A DNA stretch of 49,351 nucleotides from Acidobacteriota bacterium. Its GTDB lineage: Bacteria; Acidobacteriota; Vicinamibacteria; Vicinamibacterales; CAVVIG01. The stretch is taken from the NCBI GenBank assembly GCA_020850715.1, contig JADZED010000061.1, positions 1 to 49,351 on the forward strand. The letters run 5' to 3'. Of this stretch, positions 9,147 through 22,158 are shown one piece after another. The stretch's first letter is position 1. The number at the start of each line of letters is the position of its first letter. The position numbers and the translations under genes were made by a program. The notes under the pieces were generated by a model. The model worked only from the letters and a program-made list of their open reading frames with translations, was not told the DNA's origin and made no database searches.

Positions 9147-9211
9147 CTGTTTAGGGCCCTTTTGCGGGCGCGCGCCCGCGGCGGTGCGAGGCTCCGGATG
9201 GGCGACCTGCG

Positions 9212-9697
9212 ATGCCTCCGGCCAGTATCATCGAAGCGGTGCGCGCCATCGCCAGCCGTGTCGCCTCGGACCGGGGCCTCGAGGTCTTCGACGTGCAGTT
9301 CCGACGCGAGTCGGGCGGCATGGTGCTGCGGGTGAAGATCGACCGCCTCGGCGCGTCGGCCACGGCGGAAGAATCGGTCAGCGTGGAGAACTGCGCCGAG
9401 GTGAGCCGCGACCTGAGCGCGATACTCGACGTCGAAGAGGTGGTGCCCGGCGGCTACACCCTCGAGGTGTCGTCGCCTGGGCTGGATCGGCCGCTGCGCG
9501 GCGCCGGCGATTACCGGCGGTTCGCCGGACGGCGGGCGAAGATTGTGGTGCGCGACCCGATCGACGGCCAGGGCTTCTTCAAGGGCCGCCTGGCGGGAGT
9601 GGAAGACGGCCACGTCTGCATCGATGCCGACGACGGCAGGCGGCGGCGCGTGCCGCTCGGCGCGATCACGCGGGCGCATCTCGAGGTGGAATTCTAA
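9212..9697 (+). CDS. rimP: Ribosome maturation factor RimP
   Basis: Needed for 30S subunit assembly. The 161-residue protein shows the family N-terminal alpha/beta domain (EVFDVQFRRESGGMVLRVKIDR), the central LDVEEVVPGGYTLEVSSPGLDRPL motif, and a C-terminal small beta-barrel that binds S12 (about 100-161). It is the first gene of rimP-nusA-infB-rbfA-nrnA-truB-rpsO-pnp, and its stop is 4 bp from the nusA ATG. Its leader contains a terminator-like hairpin. ATG 9212 gives the family N-terminus. Confidence 0.92.
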   Translation: MPPASIIEAVRAIASRVASDRGLEVFDVQFRRESGGMVLRVKIDRLGASATAEESVSVENCAEVSRDLSAILDVEEVVPGGYTLEVSSPGLDRPLRGAGDYRRFAGRRAKIVVRDPIDGQGFFKGRLAGVEDGHVCIDADDGRRRRVPLGAITRAHLEVEF

Positions 9698-9701
9698 GGT
9701 T

Positions 9702-11114
<1,413 letters not shown>

Positions 11115-11148
11115 TGCAGGCCAGGCCCTGCCCAGCCACGGAGCTAGA

Positions 11149-13935
<2,787 letters not shown>

Positions 13936-13987
13936 CCGTGCCGGGTCGCAGGGCCGCCCTCCGATCCCCCAGGACTGGCGTATTCCC

Positions 13988-14362
13988 ATGGCCCCAGGCT
14001 CCCGGCCCGATCGGGTCGCCGACCAGATTCGCAGCGAGCTCGCCCAGATGCTGGCCCGGGACGTGCACGATCCCGGCCTCGGATTCGTCACGCTGACGCG
14101 CGTCCGCGTCAGCGCCGACCTGCAGCAGGCGCGCGTGTACTTCACCGCTCTGGGCGACGAGAAGGCGCAGCGCGGCTCGGCCCGCGCGCTCGAACGGGCC
14201 GCGCCGTTTCTGCGCCGGCAAATCGGCCAGCGGCTCAGGCTGAAGCGAACCCCTGAGCTGATCTTCGAGCACGACGATTCGATCGCCGGCCAGGATCGGA
14301 TCGAACAACTGCTTCATGACATCCACGAGGCCGCGTCGAGGAGCGATGAGCCAGACCAATAG
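13988..14362 (+). CDS. rbfA: 30S ribosome-binding factor RbfA
   Basis: Cold-shock-associated 16S rRNA maturation factor with a single KH-like domain. The 124-residue protein shows RVADQIRSELAQMLARDVHDPGLGFVTLTRVRVS and the C-terminal LRLKRTPELIFEHDDSI, both family hallmarks. ATG 13988 is chosen because family similarity begins here; longer versions run into the infB end. Its 3' end overlaps the nrnA start by 17 bp, consistent with translational coupling. Confidence 0.92.
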   Translation: MAPGSRPDRVADQIRSELAQMLARDVHDPGLGFVTLTRVRVSADLQQARVYFTALGDEKAQRGSARALERAAPFLRRQIGQRLRLKRTPELIFEHDDSIAGQDRIEQLLHDIHEAASRSDEPDQ

Positions 14363-15356
14363 CCCTTCTCCCCTCCAGTCGATCGTCGACGCCATCGGCC
14401 GCCGGCAGCGCTTCGTCATCTCGTCGCACGCCCGGCCGGACGGCGACTCGATCGGGTCGCAGCTCGCGATGGCCTACGCGCTGCGCGCGCTGGGCAAGGA
14501 GGCGGCGATCGTCAACGCCGATCCGGCGCCGCCGCCGCTCATGCAGTTCCCCGGCGTGAGGTCGATCGCCATCGCGCCCGAGGTCGAGGGCTGCTTCGAC
14601 GCCGCGATCGTCATGGAGTGCAGCGATCTGGCGCGCACCGGCGTATCCGGGCTGGATCGGCAGTTCGTGATCAACATCGATCATCACCCGGGCAATACCG
14701 GTTACGGCGATCTGCAGTGGTTCGATCCGCGGGCCGCAGCGTGCGGCGAGATGGTGTTCGCCCTCGTGCAGGCGCTCGGCGCGCCGCTCACCGTGGAGAT
14801 CGCGACGCACGTGTACGTGGCGATCCTCACCGATACCGGGTCGTTCCACTACTCGCACATCTCGCCCCGTACCTTCGACATCTGCCGGCAGGCGCTCGAC
14901 GCGGGCGTCGATCCGGTGCTGGTCGCGCGCAACGTGTACGACAGCAACAACATGGGGCGGCTCAAGCTGTTCGGCAGCGTGCTCAGCGCGATGCAGATCG
15001 ACACCACCGGGCGGATCGCGATCGTCTATCTCGATCACGAGATGGCGCGCGCGGCCGGCGGCACCTACGACGACACCGAGGGCCTCATCAACCTGCCGCT
15101 CACCGTGAAGGAGATCCTCGCGGTGGTGTTCTTCAAGCAGGTCGAGGGCGATCGCTATCGCGTGAGCATGAGATCGAAGGGCGAGATCGACGTCAGCGCG
15201 GTCGCGAAGACCTACGGAGGCGGCGGACACAAGAACGCCGCCGGGTGCACGGTGTCGGGAGGGATCGACGAGGTGCAGAAGCTCCTCGTGCGGGACCTCA
15301 CGCAGGCCATCGAGCTGCAGGATGGACGGATCGCCGAGCTGCTGGAAGAACGTTGA
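14346..15356 (+). CDS. nrnA: Bifunctional oligoribonuclease/PAP phosphatase (NrnA-like, DHH family)
   Basis: DHH-DHHA1 phosphoesterase that degrades nano-RNA and dephosphorylates 3'-phosphoadenosine 5'-phosphate in NrnA relatives. Motifs in the 336-residue protein are SSHARPDGDSIGSQLAM (about 22-38), an Asp in IVMECSDLARTG, the DHH-type INIDHHPGNTGYGD, ILTDTGSFHYSH, and the DHHA1 glycine motif YGGGGHKNAAGC near the C-terminus. ATG 14346 overlaps rbfA by 17 bp. GAGGAG lies only 2 nt before it, an unusually short spacing, so the in-frame ATG at 14316 is an alternative. The next gene starts one base after its stop. Confidence 0.88.
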   Translation: MSQTNSPSPLQSIVDAIGRRQRFVISSHARPDGDSIGSQLAMAYALRALGKEAAIVNADPAPPPLMQFPGVRSIAIAPEVEGCFDAAIVMECSDLARTGVSGLDRQFVINIDHHPGNTGYGDLQWFDPRAAACGEMVFALVQALGAPLTVEIATHVYVAILTDTGSFHYSHISPRTFDICRQALDAGVDPVLVARNVYDSNNMGRLKLFGSVLSAMQIDTTGRIAIVYLDHEMARAAGGTYDDTEGLINLPLTVKEILAVVFFKQVEGDRYRVSMRSKGEIDVSAVAKTYGGGGHKNAAGCTVSGGIDEVQKLLVRDLTQAIELQDGRIAELLEER

Positions 15357-15357
15357 G

Positions 15358-16254
15358 ATGGACGGGCTGCTGATCGTCGACAAGCCCGAAGGGCCGACCT
15401 CCCACGACATCGTCGTGCGCATCCGGCGGGCGCTCGGCGAGCGCCGCATCGGCCATACCGGCACGCTCGATCCGATGGCGAGCGGCGTGCTCGCGCTGCT
15501 GCTCGGGCGGGCGACGCGGCTGGCGCGCTTTCTGGCCGCCGACGAGAAGACCTACGAGGCGGAGATCCGGCTGGGACGGGCCACCGATACCTACGACATG
15601 AAGGGCTCGCCGCTCGGCCCGCCCCATGAGGGGCCGCTCCCCGATCGGACCTCGGTCGATCGCGCGCTGGACCCGTTTCGCGGGGCGTTTCTCCAGCAGC
15701 CCCCGCCCTACTCGGCCAAGCGGATCGACGGGACGCGCAGCTACACGCTCGCGCGCCGCACCGCCGCGCCGCCGATGCCGGCGCCCGCGCCGGTGGCCGC
15801 GCGACGAATCGATCTGCTGGAACTCGACGCGGACCTCCTTCGGCTGCGGATCGTCTGCTCCGCCGGCTTCTACGTCCGCTCGCTGGCCCACGACCTCGGC
15901 GCCAGCCTCGGCACCGGCGCGCATCTGGCCCGCCTGCGCCGGACGGCGGCAGGCGGCTTCGCGCTCGACGACGCGGTGACCGCCGACGCGGTCGAGCGCG
16001 ATCCCCGGCGCGCGGCGCAGCGCATCATCCCTCCGGCGGGGATGCTGCCCGGTCTGACGGCCGCACGGCTGAACGAGGGCGGCGAACACCGGGTCGCGCA
16101 CGGCCGCGATCTCGGCCCCGGCGATCTGCTCGAACGGCTCGCCGGCCAGCCCACCTCGGGCGTGAAGCTCCTCGATCGGCAGGGTCGCCTGGTGGCGATT
16201 GCCGAGGCGCGGACCGGCTCCGGGCTTTTGCATCCCTCCGTGGTCCTGATGTAA
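15358..16254 (+). CDS. truB: tRNA pseudouridine(55) synthase TruB
   Basis: Makes pseudouridine 55 in the T-loop of tRNAs. The 298-residue protein starts MDGLLIVDKPEGPTSHDIV and has the catalytic motif GHTGTLDPMASGVL, in which the Asp is the nucleophile. Further family motifs are YEAEIRLGRATDTYD, PPPYSAKRIDGTRSY and AGFYVRSLAHDLG. The C-terminus is a reduced PUA-like region. ATG 15358 is one base beyond the nrnA TGA, so the two are likely coupled. Confidence 0.93.
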   Translation: MDGLLIVDKPEGPTSHDIVVRIRRALGERRIGHTGTLDPMASGVLALLLGRATRLARFLAADEKTYEAEIRLGRATDTYDMKGSPLGPPHEGPLPDRTSVDRALDPFRGAFLQQPPPYSAKRIDGTRSYTLARRTAAPPMPAPAPVAARRIDLLELDADLLRLRIVCSAGFYVRSLAHDLGASLGTGAHLARLRRTAAGGFALDDAVTADAVERDPRRAAQRIIPPAGMLPGLTAARLNEGGEHRVAHGRDLGPGDLLERLAGQPTSGVKLLDRQGRLVAIAEARTGSGLLHPSVVLM

Positions 16255-16258
16255 CATG

Positions 16259-16343
16259 TTGAGCTTGTTCGACTAAGAGTATCCGCCGTCATACGGCGCG
16301 TCCGGTCCCCTGGGGTTCTGGAGCGTTCGTGGAGGGATCGAAG
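16259..16343 (+). promoter_or_regulatory. rpsO leader with hairpins (candidate S15 autoregulatory site)
   Basis: The 89-bp gap between truB and rpsO contains a perfect hairpin, CGCCGT-CAT-ACGGCG (16284-16298). A second fold follows, with CCGG pairing CTGG around CCCCTGGGG. Next comes GGAGGG (16331-16336), 7 nt before the rpsO GTG. In several phyla S15 represses its own translation by binding structured leaders rich in G-U/G-C steps, and the folds differ between phyla. This leader could play that role; no covariation evidence is available here. Confidence 0.35.
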
Positions 16344-16613
16344 GTGGCGTTGACCAAGGACCGCAAGACCGAGCTCATTGGCAGTTACAAGATTCACGAT
16401 GCCGACACCGGATCGCCTGAAGTGCAGGTCGCGATCCTCAGCGAGCGCATCAACTATCTGACCGAGCATTTCAAGACCCACGCCAAGGATCATCACTCCC
16501 GCCGCGGCCTGCTGATGCTCGTCGGCAAACGGCGGCGTCTGCTCGATTACCTCAAGGGCAAGGACGCCACGCGCTACTCGGATCTCATCAAGCGGCTGAA
16601 CATCCGCAAGTAG
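16344..16613 (+). CDS. rpsO: 30S ribosomal protein S15
   Basis: Primary 16S rRNA-binding protein of the platform. At 89 residues it has the standard S15 length when started at GTG 16344, which is preceded by a strong GGAGGG site with 7-nt spacing. The GTG at 16329 would add five residues overlapping that site. Family motifs are [21 protein letters not shown], the [20 protein letters not shown] rRNA-binding helices, and the terminal LIKRLNIRK. It sits before pnp, the usual bacterial order. Confidence 0.95.
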   Translation: MALTKDRKTELIGSYKIHDADTGSPEVQVAILSERINYLTEHFKTHAKDHHSRRGLLMLVGKRRRLLDYLKGKDATRYSDLIKRLNIRK

Positions 16614-16686
16614 CGGCTGCCGCGCCGCGCTCGACCAGGTCATCGGGTCCGTCGTCTCACTTGTCACGAATCGGTAGTTGAAGCCT

Positions 16687-18789
16687 ATGCACACTCGCGA
16701 AATCGCTGTTGGTCAACACACCCTGCGGATCGAGACCGGGAAGCTCGCCAAGCAGGCCTCCGGCTCGGTCCTGGTACGCTTCGGCGATTCGGTGGTGCTC
16801 GCCACCGCCTGTCGCGCCGCCAGCCGGCGGGAAGGGATCGACTTCCTGCCGCTCACGGTCGACTACCGCGAGTACACCTACGCGTCGGGGCGCATCCCCG
16901 GCGGCTTCTTCAAGCGCGAAGGCAAGCCGGCCGAGAAGGAGGTGCTGACCAGCCGCATGATCGATCGGCCGATCCGCCCCCTGTTCCCCCCGGGCTGGCG
17001 TTTCGAGACGCAGGTCATCGCGCTCGTGATGTCGGCCGACCAGGAGAACGACACCGACGTGCTCGCGATCACCGGCGCGTCAGCGGCGCTGGCGCTCTCG
17101 GAGATCCCCTTCCAGAAGACGATTGGCGCGGTCCGCGTCGGTCTCGTGGCAGGCCAGTACGTCATCAATCCGACGTTCCAGCAGCGTAAGGAGAGCGCGC
17201 TCGACCTCGTCGTCGCCGGCACCAGGGAAGGCCTCGTCATGGTCGAAGCGGGCGCGAAGGAAGTCTCCGAGGAGCAGGTGGTGCAGGCGCTCGACGCGGC
17301 GCACGCCGCGATCAAGGGGATCGTGGCCGGCATCGACGCGCTGGCCGGCGCGGCCGGCCGGAAGAAGCTGACGGTGGCGACAGCCGACATCAGCGCCGAG
17401 CATTACCGCGAGGTCGAGGAGAAGGCGCTCGAGCCGCTCGCCGCGGCGATGCGGGTCCGCGACAAGCTGGCGAACTATGCGCAGGTCGAGCAGACGCTCG
17501 ATGACCTGCTCGGATCGATTCCCGACGGAGAGGCCGAACGCCGGGCCGAGGCGAAGGCGATCTTCAAGGGTCTGAAGGAGAAGGTGCTGCGCGAGGAGGT
17601 GCTCGCGCGCGGCGTGCGCCTCGACGGCCGCAGGTTCGACGAGGTGCGCCCGATCTGGATCGAGACCGGCGTCCTCCCGCGCACGCACGGCTCCGCCGTC
17701 TTCACGCGCGGCGAGACGCAGGCGCTCGTCACCTGCACGCTGGGCACCGCCGACGATGCGCAGAAGATCGAGAGCTTCGAGGGGGAGACGTGGAAGAGCT
17801 TCATGCTCCACTACAACTTCCCGCCGTTCTCGGTCGGCGAGGTCGGCCGCATGACCGGCCCGGGGCGCCGCGAAGTCGGGCACGGCGCCCTCGCCGAACG
17901 GGCGCTGGCCTCGATGCTGCCGGGCGAGGAGTCGTTCCCCTACACCGTCCGCATCGTCTCGGACATCCTCGAATCGAACGGGTCCTCGTCGATGGCCTCG
18001 GTCTGCGGGGGATCGCTGGCGATGATGGATGCCGGCGTGCCGCTCAGGCAGGCGGTGGCGGGGATCGCGATGGGGCTCGTGATGGACGAGCAGACCGGCA
18101 AGTACGCCGTGCTCTCCGACATCGCCGGCGCCGAGGATCACTACGGCGACATGGACTTCAAGGTGGCCGGCACCGCCGCGGGCATCACGGCGCTGCAGAT
18201 GGACATCAAGGTGGCGGGCATCACGACCGCGATCATGCGGCAGGCCCTCGAGCAGGCGCGCCAGGGGCGGCTGCACATCCTCGAGACGATGCGTCAGGCG
18301 CTCGAAGCGCCGCGCACGAGCATCTCGCAGCACGCGCCGCGGATCGTGACCATCCGCATACCGGTGGACAAGATCCGCGACGTTATCGGCCCGGGCGGCA
18401 AGATGATCCGGAGCATCATCGAGCGCACCGGCGTCAAGATCGACGTGGAAGACGACGGCCGGGTCAACGTCGCGTCGGCCGACGGCGAGTCGGCGCAGAA
18501 GGCGATCTCGATCTTCCAGGAGCTCACGGCCACGCCCGAGCTCAACAAGACCTACCTCGGCAAGATCCAGCGCATCACCGATTTCGGCGCCTTCGTCGAA
18601 ATCATGCCCGGCACCGACGGCCTGCTGCACGTCTCGGAGATCGCGAACCATCGCGTGAAGGACGTGCGCGACGAGCTGAAGGAAGGCGAGCAGATCCTGG
18701 TGAAGGTGATCAACATCGATCCCACCGGCAAGATCCGGCTCAGCCGCAAGGCGCTGCTCCAGGAAGAAGCGGCCAGGCCGCAGGCGTGA
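16687..18789 (+). CDS. pnp: Polyribonucleotide nucleotidyltransferase (PNPase)
   Basis: Phosphorolytic 3'-5' exoribonuclease and degradosome component. The 700-residue protein has two RNase PH-like domains (about 1-230 and 305-540, with RPLFPPGWRFETQV and the second-domain FPPFSVGEVGRMTGPGRREVGHG). Between them is an alpha-helical linker. A KH domain (IRDVIGPGGKMIRSI, about 560-620) and an S1 domain (GKIQRITDFGAFVEIMPG) end the protein. ATG 16687 gives the family N-terminus; a TTG at 16678 is a weaker alternative. It is the last gene of the operon and converges with the metallo-hydrolase gene 52 bp away. Confidence 0.95.
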   Translation: MHTREIAVGQHTLRIETGKLAKQASGSVLVRFGDSVVLATACRAASRREGIDFLPLTVDYREYTYASGRIPGGFFKREGKPAEKEVLTSRMIDRPIRPLFPPGWRFETQVIALVMSADQENDTDVLAITGASAALALSEIPFQKTIGAVRVGLVAGQYVINPTFQQRKESALDLVVAGTREGLVMVEAGAKEVSEEQVVQALDAAHAAIKGIVAGIDALAGAAGRKKLTVATADISAEHYREVEEKALEPLAAAMRVRDKLANYAQVEQTLDDLLGSIPDGEAERRAEAKAIFKGLKEKVLREEVLARGVRLDGRRFDEVRPIWIETGVLPRTHGSAVFTRGETQALVTCTLGTADDAQKIESFEGETWKSFMLHYNFPPFSVGEVGRMTGPGRREVGHGALAERALASMLPGEESFPYTVRIVSDILESNGSSSMASVCGGSLAMMDAGVPLRQAVAGIAMGLVMDEQTGKYAVLSDIAGAEDHYGDMDFKVAGTAAGITALQMDIKVAGITTAIMRQALEQARQGRLHILETMRQALEAPRTSISQHAPRIVTIRIPVDKIRDVIGPGGKMIRSIIERTGVKIDVEDDGRVNVASADGESAQKAISIFQELTATPELNKTYLGKIQRITDFGAFVEIMPGTDGLLHVSEIANHRVKDVRDELKEGEQILVKVINIDPTGKIRLSRKALLQEEAARPQA

Positions 18790-18799
18790 TCGCGCCGGA

Positions 18800-18824
18800 C
18801 CGGCCGCCGCTCCGACGCGGCCGG
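18800..18824. terminator. GC-rich hairpin between convergent pnp and metallo-hydrolase genes
   Basis: CCGGCCGC (18800-18807) and GCGGCCGG (18817-18824) form a perfect 8-bp stem with a 9-nt loop, 11 bp past the pnp stop. There is no T-tract, so it is at most a weak bidirectional terminator or an mRNA 3'-end stabiliser. Confidence 0.3.
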
Positions 18825-18841
18825 CCGGCCCCGGACGGCTC

Positions 18842-20281
18842 CTACTTCGCCGCGCCCTCCAGCGCGCTGAACGGTCCGATGGTTCCGTGGATCGGCACGA
18901 TCCGGTCCACCGTCAACGCCTCTCGCCGGATGTTCTCCAGCAGATTCGCCGCATACGGCTGCGCGCCGGGTGCCGGGCTGAAGAGATCCGCCTCGACCAG
19001 CACCCGCTCCTTCGGGAAGTACGCCATCAGCATCGTGTCGGTGTGGCCGCTGCCGACGATCGGATAGAGCCGCATCTCCATCGACGCATCCCCGAGCGTC
19101 ATCGCATCAGCGACACCGGTCACCTTCGCCGCCCGCGGGCGCTTCGCCAGGGCATCGGGCGCGATCGTGTGCGGCCGCTTCGCGACTTCCTCGAAGAATG
19201 CGACGTTGCCGCGGTGCGTGATCACCTCGAGCCCTTCGGAGATCGCCGCGCGCACGCCACCCGAGTGATCGAAATGATGGTGCGTGACGATCAGCTGCGT
19301 GAGCGGCTTCCCGGGGCGCAGCTCGCGCGCCTTCCGAATCACCGCCAGCGTCCGGCCGTCGTCTTGCGGCGCCTCGATGAGCGCCAGATGATCGGCGAAC
19401 TCGACGAGCACGCTGTGGTGCGACTGCCCGGCGAGGAGCCAGATGCCCGGCGCGACGATCTCGGAGGTGACCGTGCCCCCGGCGGGCGCACCGCCAGTGG
19501 CCGCGGCGGGCGCCGGCGCCGAGAGGTCGCCGGCCGGAGCATTCACCGTCTGCGCGGTCGCGGTAATCGCCGCGGTGGGGAACCGATCGGTCTTCGTCGT
19601 GAGGACGGACGGCAGCCTCAGCCCGCCGACCTCGCCATAGCCGCCGAATGTCGTTTCGACGACGACGTCGCCCAGCACCGTGTTGTCGGTCCGCGTGAGG
19701 ACGCGCGACGGCAGCGCGGTGGCAGCGTCAACGGCGAGCGTGGCCTGCTGTCCACCCGGCAGCGCGAGATCGACGAGCCGCTCGCGCCCCTCGGCGCGGA
19801 CGTTCGACGTCTTCGCGGCCGGATCGAGCGCCGCGCGGAGGATGGTCAGCGGATGGTGGTAGTACTCGAGACGCCGGTCGATCGCGGCCCGGCCGCTCAG
19901 CCGCGTCGCCGCACCGTTCGGCGCGACGTTGTAGGCGATTTCGCCGTCGAGGCCGAGGATCTGCTTCTGCGGCTGGGGGCCCTGGTAGTACATGAAGTTC
20001 GGGGTCCGGGTCTGCTCGATCTTCATGCGGGACTGCGCCAGATCGATCGTGCGGGTGTAGCCGGTCAGCCGGAATTGCTGTCCGGTGGCGTCGGGGGTCA
20101 TGTCCTGGCCGAGATTGCCGTTGGTCCCCTCGCCCGTCATGACCAGGGTGCGTGCCGCGAGGATCCGATCGCGTCCGCCGAGCGCCGCGGCCGCCTCCTC
20201 GATGATCGACGTCTGGGCGAGGGCGGGGCCTGTAACCGCCAGGAGCGCCGCCAGAATCGGCAGGCAGGCGTATCTACGCAT
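18842..20281 (-). CDS. Exported metallo-beta-lactamase-fold hydrolase
   Basis: The 479-residue protein has a Sec signal peptide (MRRYACLPILAALLAVTGPALAQ). An outer-membrane-lipoprotein-like beta-rich N-terminal half (about 25-240) comes next, then a short Ala/Pro linker. The C-terminal metallo-beta-lactamase domain (about 265-479) carries the zinc-binding THHHFDHSGG motif (about 333-342), with later ligands in GSGHTDTM and PIHG. The fold hydrolyses many substrates and none is indicated here. AGGGAG lies 8 nt before ATG 20281. It is the last member of a minus-strand run, 72 bp after the dienelactone hydrolase gene. Confidence 0.82.
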   Translation of the reverse strand: MRRYACLPILAALLAVTGPALAQTSIIEEAAAALGGRDRILAARTLVMTGEGTNGNLGQDMTPDATGQQFRLTGYTRTIDLAQSRMKIEQTRTPNFMYYQGPQPQKQILGLDGEIAYNVAPNGAATRLSGRAAIDRRLEYYHHPLTILRAALDPAAKTSNVRAEGRERLVDLALPGGQQATLAVDAATALPSRVLTRTDNTVLGDVVVETTFGGYGEVGGLRLPSVLTTKTDRFPTAAITATAQTVNAPAGDLSAPAPAAATGGAPAGGTVTSEIVAPGIWLLAGQSHHSVLVEFADHLALIEAPQDDGRTLAVIRKARELRPGKPLTQLIVTHHHFDHSGGVRAAISEGLEVITHRGNVAFFEEVAKRPHTIAPDALAKRPRAAKVTGVADAMTLGDASMEMRLYPIVGSGHTDTMLMAYFPKERVLVEADLFSPAPGAQPYAANLLENIRREALTVDRIVPIHGTIGPFSALEGAAK

Positions 20282-20353
20282 CGAAACAACTCCCTGTGAC
20301 GGCTCGGGAACGGCTCGAGCACTTGACGAGACGGAATCCCCGAGTCCTCGAAT

Positions 20354-21241
<888 letters not shown>

Positions 21242-21258
21242 GGCCGCACTCCTTGTCG

Positions 21259-22158
21259 CTACTTCGACGCCATCTTGAGCCTGTAGGATCCGTCGTCGAA
21301 GCGCTCGCGGTAGACCGCATGGCAGGCGCCGCACTTCTGCTGCAGCGTACCGGTCGCCGTCTTCACCTCGTCCCACTTGCCCGTGGCGACGATCCGCGCG
21401 AGCGCGGCGGCCTGCAGGCGGGCGTCGGCGGCGAACTGGGCGCCATCCTTCCTGTCCTGCTTGTCGAAGAACTTCTCCACTTCGTCGAACGATTGCTCGA
21501 GCAGTCCCGCCTGCTGACGCACGGCAGCCATGTCCGCCTTGTCGGCCGCCTGCCGAATCGCACCCACCGCCGGCTGCACCTTCTTCATGATCGAGGTGAG
21601 CAACTGATCGTCGACCGACATCGGCGGCGGCAGCTTGCGCGTGAGCTCCACGAAATCAGACGTGATGATCTGCGTGGCGAGAAGCGCCGCTCTGCCGGTA
21701 TAGGCGGCCGCAACCCCCTGCGGCAGGTCGGCGATGCGATCGGCCGCGGTCTTCGCGACCTGGACCGGGTCGAACTTCACCAGCGTGCCGAGCACGGTGA
21801 CGTAGCCGTTCAGCGCGACCGGCGCGTTGAGCCGCGGCGCCAGCACCAGCACGGACTCGGCGCCGGCCCTGGTCGGATCGGGATCCAGGGAAAAAGCGAG
21901 CGGCGAGAGCGACTGATCCACCGGGCCGGTCACCGTAACCGTCTCCCCATAGAACCGATCGGGATGCGCCAGCAGCGTGCTGACCGACAGCGGCAGCAGC
22001 GGCTTGGTCGGCACCGCCGGCTTCTGTTGTGCGGCCGGCGCGGCCTGGGTGGCGGCTGGTGCGGCCGGCGGCTGCTGCGCGCGCAGTGCCGGGAGCGATA
22101 CCACGACAAGGGTCAGGACCGCAGCCGCGCCGCGGCCGATCGTCACTCCATCACGCAT
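21259..22158 (-). CDS. Cytochrome c'-like protein fused to an OB-like domain
   Basis: This 299-residue exported protein has a signal peptide (to about residue 28), an Ala/Gln/Pro-rich linker, and an OB-fold-like segment (about 55-125, with HPDRFYGETVTVTGPVDQSLSPLAFSLD). A helical C-terminal half ends in the single haem-attachment motif CGACH (Cys276, Cys279, His280). A haem motif at the very C-terminus of a four-helix bundle is the layout of cytochrome c'. GAGGAGGAGG precedes ATG 22158, and the gene overlaps the upstream glycosyltransferase by 8 bp. A periplasmic redox or gas-binding role is plausible. The fusion is not one I can name. Confidence 0.72.
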   Translation of the reverse strand: MRDGVTIGRGAAAVLTLVVVSLPALRAQQPPAAPAATQAAPAAQQKPAVPTKPLLPLSVSTLLAHPDRFYGETVTVTGPVDQSLSPLAFSLDPDPTRAGAESVLVLAPRLNAPVALNGYVTVLGTLVKFDPVQVAKTAADRIADLPQGVAAAYTGRAALLATQIITSDFVELTRKLPPPMSVDDQLLTSIMKKVQPAVGAIRQAADKADMAAVRQQAGLLEQSFDEVEKFFDKQDRKDGAQFAADARLQAAALARIVATGKWDEVKTATGTLQQKCGACHAVYRERFDDGSYRLKMASK

